From Acidobacteriaceae bacterium (GTDB lineage: Bacteria > Acidobacteriota > Terriglobia > Terriglobales > SbA1), in assembly GCA_003136335.1 (NCBI GenBank), contig PLEA01000681.1, positions 1 to 14,002 on the forward strand: DNA of 14,002 nucleotides, in the 5' to 3' direction. The translations under genes and the position numbers were made by a program. Shown one piece after another: positions 1 through 6,605 of the stretch. The notes below the pieces were generated by a model. It worked only from the letters and a program-made list of their open reading frames with translations. It ran no database searches and was not told the origin of the DNA. Numbering within the stretch: the first letter of the stretch is position 1; every line of letters begins with the position of its first letter.

Positions 1-737
1 TCGAGGCGGACGTTGTCGAGCACAGACTGGAATACGAGCGCACGCTCCTCCAGTTGAGCGGCGGAGAAGACGATGACGCCGACCATCGTCAGCCAGCTGT
101 CGCTGAACAGTCCGGCGAGCATCAGGACCATGGCAATGGCGTTGCTGATGGAAACGGCGCGCCGCGTGGCGGAGGAAGCGTCGAGAGTAAGGACGAAGAA
201 CGCACGCAGGATGCGCCCGCCATCGAGCGGGTACGCGGGCATAAGATTGAAAATCGCGAGATAAAGATTCGCCCATACCAGGCTGCGCGGCAAGTTGGCG
301 GCCTGGAGAAAGGGCCACTTCCAAAGCTCAACTCCGCGCCCAGAGGCAGTCACCACGGCGGCCGCCAGGCACGCCAGGACTAGGCTGACGAGCGGCCCGA
401 TCAGAGCAAGGCGAATGTCGCGTCTCCACACGAGCGCAGCTGGCTGCGCCTTCTCGACTCGCGATTCGTCGTAGAGCGCGACCCCGGTGAGCGGCAGCAG
501 GATTACTGCCTTTGGGATTAGGCCGACCCGACGGGCGGCGAACATGTGGCCGCATTCATGGGCAGCCACGCAAGCGAGAATGATGCCGGACAGCGCCAGG
601 TCGCGAGGCCCGTTGGCGGTACCCTGGTGGGCGGCATACTCCGTCCAGAAGATGAACATGGGAAGGACAAGAAATGTAAAGTGGATGCGGACGTCCACGC
701 CGAACAAACGTCCAATCGGAATGGACCAGCTTCGCAT
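1..737 (-). CDS. Site-2 protease family (M50) intramembrane zinc metalloprotease, 3' end outside window
   Basis: This is a polytopic membrane protein of the site-2 protease class, which cleaves substrates within or next to the membrane. The reading frame enters through the left edge, so only the first 245 codons are visible. The zinc site HECGH lies at residues 60-64 in a hydrophobic helix, and the second family motif (NLMPAYPLDGG, third metal ligand Asp172) is at 164-174. Hydrophobic segments surround both. The N-terminus (MRSWSIPIGRLFGVDVRIH) is typical of the subfamily that often carries C-terminal CBS domains; any such domain would lie outside the window. The ATG at 737 is the first possible start, because an in-frame TAG lies three codons upstream. 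No clear Shine-Dalgarno is seen. It diverges from rsmD across a 66-bp gap. The substrate cannot be inferred. Confidence 0.88.
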   Translation of the reverse strand, partial: MRSWSIPIGRLFGVDVRIHFTFLVLPMFIFWTEYAAHQGTANGPRDLALSGIILACVAAHECGHMFAARRVGLIPKAVILLPLTGVALYDESRVEKAQPAALVWRRDIRLALIGPLVSLVLACLAAAVVTASGRGVELWKWPFLQAANLPRSLVWANLYLAIFNLMPAYPLDGGRILRAFFVLTLDASSATRRAVSISNAIAMVLMLAGLFSDSWLTMVGVIVFSAAQLEERALVFQSVLDNVRL

Positions 738-803
738 AAGGCTTCGCTACTTTTATTCTACATGCATAGATATAGTGATTGCGGGTCCCAAGAGTACAGA
801 GAC

Positions 804-1391
804 ATGCGAGTAATCGCGGGAAAATATCGAAGCCGTCCGCTGCGTTCGCTGCGGGAGATGAACGTGCGCCCCACCTCGGACCGACTGCGGGAGACGTTGT
901 TTAACGTGCTGACGGCGGGGAATCCGACCGCGCTCGAGGGCAGCATCTGGCTCGATCTGTTCGCGGGAACGGGGGCGATCGGAATCGAGGCCCTTAGCCG
1001 CGGGGCCAAAGAAGTTTATTTTGTCGAACACTCAGCCCCGGCGGCGGAAGCGATCCGCGACAATTTGCAGAGTCTGGGAATTACCAGCGGCTTCAACCTC
1101 CTGCAGGAAGAGTTGCCCCGCGCCTTCTGGCGCATGGAGCGGCAACATGTGGCGGCCGACGTGGTGTTCATTGATCCGCCATACCGCTTGCAGGATGCTT
1201 ATACGAAAACACTGCGGGCGTTGGCGGATTCGTCGCTGGTTTGGGCGATGTCGGTGGTGATTGCCGAGCATGAAAAGAAATTCGACCCGGGCGAGGAATT
1301 TGGGCACTTGCGGAGATTCCGTCACTTGGCGCAGGGTAGTGCGGCCCTGAGTTTTTATCGCATGGGTAGGGGGGGGGATCTGCGGGTCTGA
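804..1391 (+). CDS. rsmD: 16S rRNA (guanine(966)-N2)-methyltransferase RsmD
   Basis: The product is expected to methylate N2 of G966 in 16S rRNA on the assembling 30S subunit, using S-adenosylmethionine. The 195-residue protein has the full RsmD signature: start MRVIAGKYRSRPL, motif RPTSDRLRETLFN at 22-34, SAM-binding DLFAGTGAIG at 51-60, an acidic residue ending the next strand (VYFVEH, 71-76), and catalytic DPPY at 124-127. The ATG at 804 is chosen because the family begins exactly here. The open frame extends upstream to 546, but that part is antisense to the divergent protease gene. The Shine-Dalgarno is weak. The last codons contain a run of nine G (1369-1377), so indels there would alter only the C-terminal tail. 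It is usually a single-copy housekeeping gene. Confidence 0.95.
   Translation: MRVIAGKYRSRPLRSLREMNVRPTSDRLRETLFNVLTAGNPTALEGSIWLDLFAGTGAIGIEALSRGAKEVYFVEHSAPAAEAIRDNLQSLGITSGFNLLQEELPRAFWRMERQHVAADVVFIDPPYRLQDAYTKTLRALADSSLVWAMSVVIAEHEKKFDPGEEFGHLRRFRHLAQGSAALSFYRMGRGGDLRV
1369..1377. repeat. G9 homopolymer in the 3' end of rsmD
   Basis: Nine consecutive G residues occur 14 bp before the rsmD stop codon. Losing or gaining one G would shift the frame only after the last core strand (LSFYRMG), replacing about five terminal residues with a longer tail. It is either a slippage-prone tract or a sequencing-error hotspot. Confidence 0.8.
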
Positions 1392-1441
1392 GAGGCCAGA
1401 TTTTCCGAGGCGGAGAGTTCATCCCCGCCCTGCGTACAGCT

Positions 1442-1993
1442 CTACATGATCAAATCTTCGCTGCGGCGAACGATGGGATGCTGCATCTCTTCCAGATCGT
1501 TCTTCACCATGTTCAACCCGTAGACGCACTCTTCAAAGTTCTTGGAGAGAGTGGCAAATAGGGGCGCGACCTTGGCGTACTCGAAGTATTCGAACTTGGA
1601 AACGATGTAATAACTTTCTTTGCCGGCCTTCACCCACTCCACGAAATTTTCCAGACGCTGGCGGCGCAGCCGGAAATGATTGATGCTTTCGGGGAACATT
1701 CCCGCGAAGAACAAGGTGTAGTCGCCGATGTGTTTGCGCACCTGGCGCTCGCGGTCGAAGGAAGGAGCGGGGCCGTAGACCGGATCAGATTCCAGCAGCA
1801 TCTCGCCTACGTCTGCCAGCGGACGATTGCGCGCGTCATGAACCTTGTGGAGTTGATCGGCTTCGCAGAACTCCGCCAGCAAGTGAGAAACGTAGGCGAC
1901 GATCTGAGGATCGCGGATGCCGATTTGCTCAGCATAGTGTCGCCCGACAAGATCCTGAAACAACTCCTGCAAAGGATGCGATTCCGGAATCAT
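1442..1993 (-). CDS. Conserved hypothetical protein, 183 aa
   Basis: I do not recognise a characterised family. The start is set at 1993 (MIPESHPLQELFQDLV), because a strong AGGAGG at 2003-2008 lies 9 nt upstream; the open frame continues 11 codons further but without such a site. The protein is soluble, probably mostly helical, and rich in aromatic and charged residues, for example HYAEQIGIRDPQIVAYVSHL near the N-terminus and YYIVSKFEYFEYAKVAPLF near 128-146. There is no signal peptide, membrane segment or obvious catalytic motif. The gene ends 50 bp from the rsmD stop in convergent orientation, and its promoter lies in the 283-bp gap shared with the divergent Rid gene. Coding is supported by the strong ribosome binding site and the protein-like composition. 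Function is unknown. Confidence 0.8.
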   Translation of the reverse strand: MIPESHPLQELFQDLVGRHYAEQIGIRDPQIVAYVSHLLAEFCEADQLHKVHDARNRPLADVGEMLLESDPVYGPAPSFDRERQVRKHIGDYTLFFAGMFPESINHFRLRRQRLENFVEWVKAGKESYYIVSKFEYFEYAKVAPLFATLSKNFEECVYGLNMVKNDLEEMQHPIVRRSEDLIM

Positions 1994-2002
1994 GAATTTG
2001 GG

Positions 2003-2008
2003 CCTCCT
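2003..2008 (-). promoter_or_regulatory. Shine-Dalgarno AGGAGG deciding the start at 1993
   Basis: On the minus strand AGGAGG lies 9 nt upstream of the ATG at 1993. It favours this start over the more distal in-frame ATG at 2026. Confidence 0.75.
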
Positions 2009-2108
2009 GAACTCCGCATGGCGCACGGAGTTTCAGCCACCTGCGTGAGTAGATACCCTAGTTTGATGCTGTAGCGCAAGTGACTTTTGTTTATCGGCAT
2101 GATTCGTT

Positions 2109-2126
2109 TTTCCAATTTGTTGGAAA
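2109..2126. promoter_or_regulatory. Perfect inverted repeat TTTCCAA-N4-TTGGAAA, candidate operator
   Basis: Two perfect 7-bp arms separated by TTTG lie in the divergent promoter region between the hypothetical gene (start 1993) and the Rid gene (start 2277). There is no following T-run typical of a terminator, so a dimeric regulator site is more plausible. This is inference from symmetry and position alone. Confidence 0.4.
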
Positions 2127-2178
2127 GAGGATGGATCGCGGAGGAGTTGTGCACGGTATCCGTTAGAACAAGGGTAGT

Positions 2179-2219
2179 TTTTGCTGTATTTTGCTGGCAG
2201 TCGGAGAAGGCGGCTGCCA
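2179..2219. other. Direct repeat TTTTGCTG x2 and inverted repeat TGGCAG/CTGCCA upstream of the Rid gene
   Basis: TTTTGCTG occurs at 2179-2186 and again at 2189-2196, exactly 10 bp apart (one helical turn). The second copy overlaps a TGGCAG arm at 2195-2200 that is repeated inverted at 2214-2219. This sits about 60-100 bp before the Rid start. It may be regulatory, but chance is possible. Confidence 0.3.
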
Positions 2220-2276
2220 ATTCTGGGGGATTAGTACTTTGGTTCCTTGTAGAATGAGCGGCCACGGAGGAATGGC

Positions 2277-2711
2277 ATGGCTAGTCAGAAGTTAGAACGT
2301 CAGAAGTTGGAAGGGCAGAAGTTGGACCGGCGAAACATTTCTAGTGGCACGGCGTGGGAACCCATCGTGGGTTACTCTCGTGCGGTGAAGGTGGGTTCGT
2401 ATGTGCATGTGTCGGGGACCACAGCCACCGGAGCAGACGGGAAGATCGTTGGTGTGGGAGACGTGTATGCGCAGGCGGTGCAGACGTTGAAGAACATCGA
2501 GAGCGCACTCAAGAAGGCAGGCGCGGGCATGAAAGACGTGGTGCGCACCCGCATGTATGTCACAAACATCGCGGAGTGGGAACAAATTGGGAAAGCGCAC
2601 GGGGAATTCTTTCGGGAGATTCGTCCGGCCACGTCGATGGTTCAGGTGAGCGCGCTGATTTCGCCGGAGATGCTGGTGGAGATTGAGGCGGATGCGGTGG
2701 TGGGAGCGTAA
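2277..2711 (+). CDS. Rid (YjgF/YER057c/UK114) family protein, Arg105-lacking subgroup
   Basis: The Rid superfamily forms small trimers; RidA itself hydrolyses reactive 2-aminoacrylate and related imines. This 144-residue protein has the family fold throughout, with [10 protein letters not shown] at 43-52, the [18 protein letters not shown] helix near 65-82 and the C-terminal [18 protein letters not shown] at 115-132. In E. coli RidA the matching segment reads PARS, with Arg105 contacting the substrate; here it reads PATS, so Thr119 replaces the arginine. Subgroups lacking this arginine are not expected to act as RidA imine deaminases. The start at 2277 has GGAGG 6 nt upstream (2266-2270). The first 18 residues are unusual, being encoded by three tandem 15-bp repeats ([15 protein letters not shown]). 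The gene lies 58 bp before amidohydrolase 1 and is probably cotranscribed with it. Family is certain, substrate unknown. Confidence 0.9.
   Translation: MASQKLERQKLEGQKLDRRNISSGTAWEPIVGYSRAVKVGSYVHVSGTTATGADGKIVGVGDVYAQAVQTLKNIESALKKAGAGMKDVVRTRMYVTNIAEWEQIGKAHGEFFREIRPATSMVQVSALISPEMLVEIEADAVVGA
2286..2330 (+). repeat. Three tandem 15-bp repeats (CAGAAGTTRGA...) inside the Rid gene
   Basis: The copies are 2286-2300, 2301-2315 and 2316-2330. Each begins CAGAAGTT(A/G)GA and encodes Gln-Lys-Leu-(Glu/Asp)-X. They are in frame and lengthen the N-terminus ahead of the conserved [11 protein letters not shown] segment. The near identity of the copies suggests recent expansion. Confidence 0.9.
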
Positions 2712-2769
2712 TGCGCCCAATCGGACGGGCCTCTTTTTCCGTCGCACAATTCTGCGCTGGAGCAAATCT

Positions 2770-4077
2770 ATGATGAGCCTTCTGCGGCGGGTAATTGTTT
2801 GTTCCCTTTTGTCGTGCGTGACGGCGTTTGGTCAAAGCGCCGCAGCCCCGCCGGTCACGGTGATTCGCGCGGGTACCTTGATTGACGGTAAGTCCGACAA
2901 GCCGCGGCGCGATCAAGTGATCGTTATTCGCGGCAATCGCATCGAGAGCGTGTCGGACGCAACGAACGCCAAGGTTCCGGCCGATGCGATGGTCATCGAC
3001 CTCTCGAAAGAGACTGTGCTTCCCGGGCTGATCGATTCGCACACGCACATCTTCCTGCAGGGCGAAGATCCCGCGCAGGGCGGCTACGACGCCAACATCC
3101 TGACGGCGCCTTTGGCGATGCGCGCGGCGCGGGCCACGGTGGCGGCGCGGCGGGCGCTGGAGCAGGGCTTCACTACCCTGCGCGACGTGGAAACCGAAGG
3201 TGCGGGCTATGGCGATGTCGGCATCAAGCAGGCGATTGAGGGCGGCTATATTCCTGGGCCGCGGCTCTTCGTGGTGACGCGCGCCATCTCGACCACTGCA
3301 GGATATCCGCTGGAAGGCTACGCGCCGGAATTGGAGATGCCGAAAGGGGCGCAGATCGTCGATGGACCTGTTGAGGCCCGGAAGGCCGCACGCGAACAAC
3401 TGGACCATGGCGCCGACTGGATCAAGGTGTATATGACGCATCGCTCGTGGGTTGGGAAGAATGGGGAGTTAGTTTCGCAGCCAACGCTCACGGTTGAGGA
3501 ATTGCGGGCGATTGTGGACGAGACCCACGGCTGGGGCAAGAAGGTCGCGTGTCACGCCTACGGCGGAATCGGGTTGCACCGGGCACTCGACGGCGGATGC
3601 GATTCCATCGAGCACGGACTCGATCTGGACGACGCCGCGATCGCGCAGATGCTGAAGCAAGCCACCTGGTATGTGCCGACGCTCAGCGTGTATTACACCG
3701 ACTGGGCTGCGGCGGATACGGCGGCGGGACAACGCGACCGCTTGCGGGCTTCGGCACATGAAGTATCGTTCAAGAAGGCGCTGAAGGCGGGGGTGAAGAT
3801 CGTCTTCGGCACCGACATGGGCGGCATCTCTTGGACCGAGCCGATCGCGCAGGAATTCTCGCGCATGGTGGAATTCGGCATGCAGCCAATGGATGCGATC
3901 CAGAGCGCGACTTCGCGCGCGGCCGTGATGCTCGACATGGAGGGCAAGATCGGCGTGGTGGCCCCCGGCGCGTTCGCCGACATCGTCGCGGTGAACGGGG
4001 ACCCTCTGCGCGACATCAAGGCACTCGAGAGCGTGCAGTTTGTAATGAAGGACGGTAAGGTCTTTCGGGAGAAGTAG
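2770..4077 (+). CDS. Exported metal-dependent amidohydrolase (imidazolonepropionase / Xaa-Pro dipeptidase-like), paralogue 1
   Basis: This amidohydrolase-superfamily enzyme is predicted to act outside the cytoplasm. Residues 1-21 (MMSLLRRVIVCSLLSCVTAFG) form a signal peptide with likely cleavage before QSAAAP. All binuclear-metal ligands of the TIM barrel are visible: HTH at 91-93 after VLPGLID, candidate carboxylated Lys219 in ADWIKV, His262 in ACHAYGG, His282 in SIEHG and Asp349 in FGTD. The C-terminal strand region (GAFADIVAVNGDPLRDI) completes the composite domain. The open frame extends upstream to 2683, but GGAG at 2759-2762 and the signal peptide put the start at 2770 (or 2773). Mature size is about 414 residues, normal for the family. 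Members include prolidase-like dipeptidases and imidazolonepropionase-like enzymes; the true substrate cannot be told from sequence. It is clearly paralogous to the gene at 5235-6527. Confidence 0.9.
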   Translation: MMSLLRRVIVCSLLSCVTAFGQSAAAPPVTVIRAGTLIDGKSDKPRRDQVIVIRGNRIESVSDATNAKVPADAMVIDLSKETVLPGLIDSHTHIFLQGEDPAQGGYDANILTAPLAMRAARATVAARRALEQGFTTLRDVETEGAGYGDVGIKQAIEGGYIPGPRLFVVTRAISTTAGYPLEGYAPELEMPKGAQIVDGPVEARKAAREQLDHGADWIKVYMTHRSWVGKNGELVSQPTLTVEELRAIVDETHGWGKKVACHAYGGIGLHRALDGGCDSIEHGLDLDDAAIAQMLKQATWYVPTLSVYYTDWAAADTAAGQRDRLRASAHEVSFKKALKAGVKIVFGTDMGGISWTEPIAQEFSRMVEFGMQPMDAIQSATSRAAVMLDMEGKIGVVAPGAFADIVAVNGDPLRDIKALESVQFVMKDGKVFREK

Positions 4078-4145
4078 GCGTTTCCGGAGTTTGGACTGGG
4101 GGCTTCCGAAAGGGGGCCCATCCCGACGTTTTCTGGCAAATTTCC

Positions 4146-4173
4146 TTGACATCGGCTCTGCCGTGAGCATAAT
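4146..4173 (+). promoter_or_regulatory. Sigma70-type promoter upstream of the CBS-domain gene
   Basis: A perfect -35 TTGACA (4146-4151) is followed after 16 bp by CATAAT (4168-4173), five of six matches to the -10 consensus. Transcription would begin near 4180, leaving a leader of about 60 nt. It would make the CBS gene the head of a unit separate from amidohydrolase 1. Confidence 0.65.
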
Positions 4174-4181
4174 GCCTCAAT

Positions 4182-4212
4182 CCCGTCTTCTAGCAGACGG
4201 GGCTCGGCCGAG
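4182..4212 (+). promoter_or_regulatory. 5' leader hairpin and adjacent palindrome of the CBS-domain gene
   Basis: CCCGTCT (4182-4188) and AGACGGG (4195-4201) form a perfect 7-bp stem with loop TCTAGC, starting at the predicted transcript 5' end. The 10-bp palindrome CTCGGCCGAG (4203-4212) follows directly. The ribosome binding site AGGAGG (4232-4237) stays outside the stem. It could stabilise the 5' end, attenuate transcription or bind a protein. No known riboswitch class was recognised. Confidence 0.5.
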
Positions 4213-4241
4213 GGGACGTGTGAGGGGTCGAAGGAGGGATT

Positions 4242-4679
4242 ATGAGCGTTCTGGACCTTTGTGATCGCGAGATTGCGGCAGTGGGGCTGGAGGCCACCGT
4301 AGCCGACGCCATTCATAAAATGCTGGACCACCATGTGGGAGCGGTAGCGGTGGTCGACAGCGAGTATCGAGTCGCGGGGATTTTTACCGAACGAGATGTG
4401 CTGCGGAAAATGTCTCTCAGCCACGTAGATCCGAAGGTGACTCCGGTGCGCGAACTGATGACCACGCCAGTCGAGATGGCGACGCGAGGCACGGGCGCAG
4501 GCGAGGCCCTGAGCATCATGCTGGAGCGACACTTCCGGCATTTGCCGGTGGCCGATGACAACGGCAAATTGCTGGGGATTCTTTCCATCCGAAATCTGCT
4601 GGAGTGGCGCGTGGACGACCTGAGCCGCGAACTGGAGTCGCTCGAGCAATACGTTTCGAACGACGGGCCGGGCGGCTAG
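4242..4679 (+). CDS. Two-CBS-domain (Bateman module) protein, 145 aa
   Basis: This stand-alone Bateman module consists of two CBS motifs and almost nothing else. CBS1 spans about residues 5-60 (GIFTERDVLRK at 46-56) and CBS2 about 68-123 (GILSIRNLLEW at 112-122), with the linker VRELMTTPVEM typical of the family. Such modules usually bind adenosyl nucleotides (AMP, ATP, SAM) in the cleft between motifs and act as cytoplasmic sensors, but the ligand here is unknown. A short acidic C-terminal helix (DDLSRELESLEQYV) may support dimerisation. The start is secure, with AGGAGG at 4232-4237, 4 nt before ATG. A strong promoter (4146-4173) and a structured leader precede it. The DoxX-like gene begins 29 bp downstream on the same strand. 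Confidence 0.92.
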   Translation: MSVLDLCDREIAAVGLEATVADAIHKMLDHHVGAVAVVDSEYRVAGIFTERDVLRKMSLSHVDPKVTPVRELMTTPVEMATRGTGAGEALSIMLERHFRHLPVADDNGKLLGILSIRNLLEWRVDDLSRELESLEQYVSNDGPGG

Positions 4680-4708
4680 GAATATTCGCCTGTCCACGAC
4701 CTGAACCG

Positions 4709-5203
4709 ATGGAAACTTCCTCCGCCTTGCCCCGTATGATCGCCGGAGTGCGTATTGCTACGTCAGTATTCTTTCTGTTGTTCGGAGAATACAAGGTGGC
4801 CGGACCAGCCTTTGCCCATGGCGGGTTTCAGGGTTACCTGCACGACTACATCGCGACCGGCGCCGTCAGTTTCTATCGTCCGGTTTTGTCGCGACTGGTT
4901 CTGCCGCATGCGGTGTTTTTCGGTTATGTGGTTGGGGTCGTCGAGCTGCTGGTTGGCGTCTCTCTGCTGATCGGCCTTTGGGTTCGGCCCGCTTCCGTTC
5001 TAGGCATTCTGTTTCTGCTGAATCTGACTCTCGCTGCCTGGTGGGAACCCGGCCACGGAGCGCCGGTGTGGCGCTACTTTGGCGCCCGGCTGGATACGTT
5101 GCCGTTGATGCTATTGCTCATCATCTTCTTTGCTGCTGACGCTGGGCGCGTATGGGGTGTGGACGGAGAGCGGCAGCAGGTCAGTCGCAGGCAGTCGTTA
5201 TAA
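4709..5203 (+). CDS. DoxX-like integral membrane protein
   Basis: This small polytopic inner-membrane protein has about 164 residues and four predicted transmembrane helices, roughly at 10-28 ([19 protein letters not shown]), 66-86 ([20 protein letters not shown]), 91-110 and 128-147. The pattern, with GxxELLxGxxLLxGLWxRPA after helix 2, matches the DoxX family, whose members are poorly characterised and sometimes tied to quinol or thiol redox systems. The frame is open from 4604, inside the CBS gene, but [10 protein letters not shown] at 4709 gives the normal family N-terminus. No good Shine-Dalgarno is present, so translational coupling to the CBS gene 29 bp upstream is plausible. Amidohydrolase 2 starts 31 bp downstream. 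Its function with either neighbour is unknown. Confidence 0.82.
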   Translation: METSSALPRMIAGVRIATSVFFLLFGEYKVAGPAFAHGGFQGYLHDYIATGAVSFYRPVLSRLVLPHAVFFGYVVGVVELLVGVSLLIGLWVRPASVLGILFLLNLTLAAWWEPGHGAPVWRYFGARLDTLPLMLLLIIFFAADAGRVWGVDGERQQVSRRQSL

Positions 5204-5234
5204 CAATCAAACTGAGGGGAAAGGGAAACTCGTC

Positions 5235-6527
5235 ATGAAGAAGATTTCCGCCGCTCTGGCAGCGGTTGCGTTGGTTTGTCTGGGAACACAGGACATTGCG
5301 CAGACGTCGCGGCACGTGGCGGTGCATGCCGGACATTTGCTCGATGTGAAAACCGGCAAGTTGCTGGCTGACCAGACGCTGGTGATCGAAGACGGACGGA
5401 TCATCAGTTCTGGAACCGCTGCGGAGGCAAAGATTCCTACGGATGCTCTGCGCATAGAGCTGCCGAACGCCACCGTGTTGCCGGGATTAATTGACGCGCA
5501 CACTCATCTGACGATGGAACCCAAGTTCGGCTATGAGCGGCTGGCAATCTCCGTGCCGCGAGAGGCGCTTATCGGCGCCAAGAACGCGCGGCTCACGTTG
5601 CTTGCCGGATTCACCACCGCGCGCAATGTGGGGGCACGAGGATTTACCGATGTGGCTTTGCGGGACGCGATCAATGCGGGCGACGTACCGGGGCCGCGGC
5701 TGCTGGTGAGCGGGCCCCCGTTGAGCATCACGGGGGGACATTGCGATAACAACATGCTGCCCTCCGAATATCACGCCGTGAGCGATGGCGTTGCGGACGG
5801 AATCGCCGAGGTGCAGCACAAGGTTCGCGAGAACATCAAGTACGGCGCGGATCTCATCAAGGTCTGCGCGACAGGAGGAGTGCTGTCTCTGGGGGACAAC
5901 CCGCAGCACTCGCAGTACACCTTGGAGGAGATGAAAACGATTGTGGCCGACGCGCACCGTTTGGGCCGCAAAGTTGCCGCGCACGCGCATGGAGCGGAGG
6001 GTATTCGCTGGGCGACGGAGGCGGGGGTCGATTCGATTGAGCACGGATCTTATATTGACGATGCCGGCATCGCAGCGATGAAAGAGCACGGGACTTATCT
6101 TGTGCCGACGCTCTACCTGGGCGACTGGATGATGGAGAATGCGGAGCAAACGCATCTGCCTCCGCCGCTGCTGGCCAAGGCGCGAGATGTGATTCCGGCG
6201 GCGCGCAAGAACATTGCGCACGCATTTGCCAGCGGAGTGAAAGTCGCTTTTGGCACGGATGCCGCGGTTTATCCGCATGGTCTGAATGCTCACGAATTCG
6301 CAGTCATGGTGAAGCTGGGACTGACGCCGCTACAGGCAATTCAGGCAGCGACGGTGAATGCCGCGGATCTGCTGGGATGGTCGGGCAAGGTTGGCAGCCT
6401 GGAGCCAGGGGCGTGGGCGGACATGGTTGCGGTGGATGGTGATCCGGTCAAGGATGTCACGACTCTGGAGCGCGTGAAGTTTGTGATGAAAGGCGGCGAG
6501 GTGGTGAAGAACGAGTATGTGAAGTGA
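5235..6527 (+). CDS. Exported metal-dependent amidohydrolase, paralogue 2
   Basis: This is a second exported amidohydrolase-superfamily enzyme of 430 residues. The N-terminus [22 protein letters not shown] is a signal peptide with likely cleavage near 23. Metal ligands are complete: HTH at 89-91 after VLPGLIDA, Lys209 in [12 protein letters not shown], His250 in AAHAHG, His270 in SIEHGS and Asp342 in FGTDAAV. The KVCATGGV segment is typical of imidazolonepropionase-like and Xaa-Pro dipeptidase-like members; paralogue 1 has KVYMTHRSW instead, which suggests different substrates. The start at 5235 is chosen over the open frame from 5130 because of the signal peptide and a purine-rich GAGGGGAAAGGG upstream, and because 5130 lies inside the DoxX gene. 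It is probably cotranscribed with CBS and DoxX. A double hairpin follows the stop. Confidence 0.92.
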   Translation: MKKISAALAAVALVCLGTQDIAQTSRHVAVHAGHLLDVKTGKLLADQTLVIEDGRIISSGTAAEAKIPTDALRIELPNATVLPGLIDAHTHLTMEPKFGYERLAISVPREALIGAKNARLTLLAGFTTARNVGARGFTDVALRDAINAGDVPGPRLLVSGPPLSITGGHCDNNMLPSEYHAVSDGVADGIAEVQHKVRENIKYGADLIKVCATGGVLSLGDNPQHSQYTLEEMKTIVADAHRLGRKVAAHAHGAEGIRWATEAGVDSIEHGSYIDDAGIAAMKEHGTYLVPTLYLGDWMMENAEQTHLPPPLLAKARDVIPAARKNIAHAFASGVKVAFGTDAAVYPHGLNAHEFAVMVKLGLTPLQAIQAATVNAADLLGWSGKVGSLEPGAWADMVAVDGDPVKDVTTLERVKFVMKGGEVVKNEYVK

Positions 6528-6563
6528 GGAGGGCGCTGATGGCAGCATCCCGCGACCCGACGA

Positions 6564-6604
6564 CGAGGGCGAGGCGCCCTCGCAACAGCCGGCAGGATGC
6601 CGGC
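6564..6604. repeat. Double-hairpin REP-like element between convergent genes
   Basis: Two perfect stem-loops lie side by side. CGAGGGCG/CGCCCTCG (6564-6571 and 6575-6582) has a 3-nt loop, and GCCGGCA/TGCCGGC (6588-6594 and 6598-6604) also has a 3-nt loop. The element fills the 78-bp gap between amidohydrolase 2 and the convergent oxidoreductase. The second half (GCCGGCAGGATGCCGGCGCTAC) resembles dispersed repeats that I recall from acidobacterial and related genomes. It may also serve as a bidirectional transcription end. Confidence 0.65.
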
Positions 6605-6605
6605 G

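Noticed and set aside
54..383. Plus-strand open frame of 109 codons at the left end
   Set aside because: It is antisense to the M50 protease, whose LDGG motif lies in this stretch. The composition is low-quality and rich in Gly, Glu, Asp and Arg.
546..803. N-terminal extension of rsmD (86 codons upstream of 804)
   Set aside because: This part is antisense to the start of the M50 protease gene and unlike any RsmD N-terminus, which begins at MRVIAGKYRSRPL.
1409..1429. GGCGG/CCGCC hairpin between the convergent rsmD and hypothetical genes
   Set aside because: Only five base pairs with an 11-nt loop and no U-tract on either strand. It is too weak to call a terminator.
1990..2265. Minus-strand open frame of 91 codons in the divergent intergenic region
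   Set aside because: It runs through the promoter region and overlaps the start of the 1442-1993 gene in another frame. It has no motif and no ribosome binding site.
2560..3441. Minus-strand open frame of 293 codons over the Rid and amidohydrolase genes
   Set aside because: It is a mirror frame of two real genes, rich in Arg, His and Pro, with no motif.
3693..4697. Minus-strand open frame of 334 codons spanning the amidohydrolase 1 end and the CBS gene
   Set aside because: It is antisense to two clearly identified genes and crosses their promoter and leader. The composition is rich in Arg, His and Ser with no domain signature.
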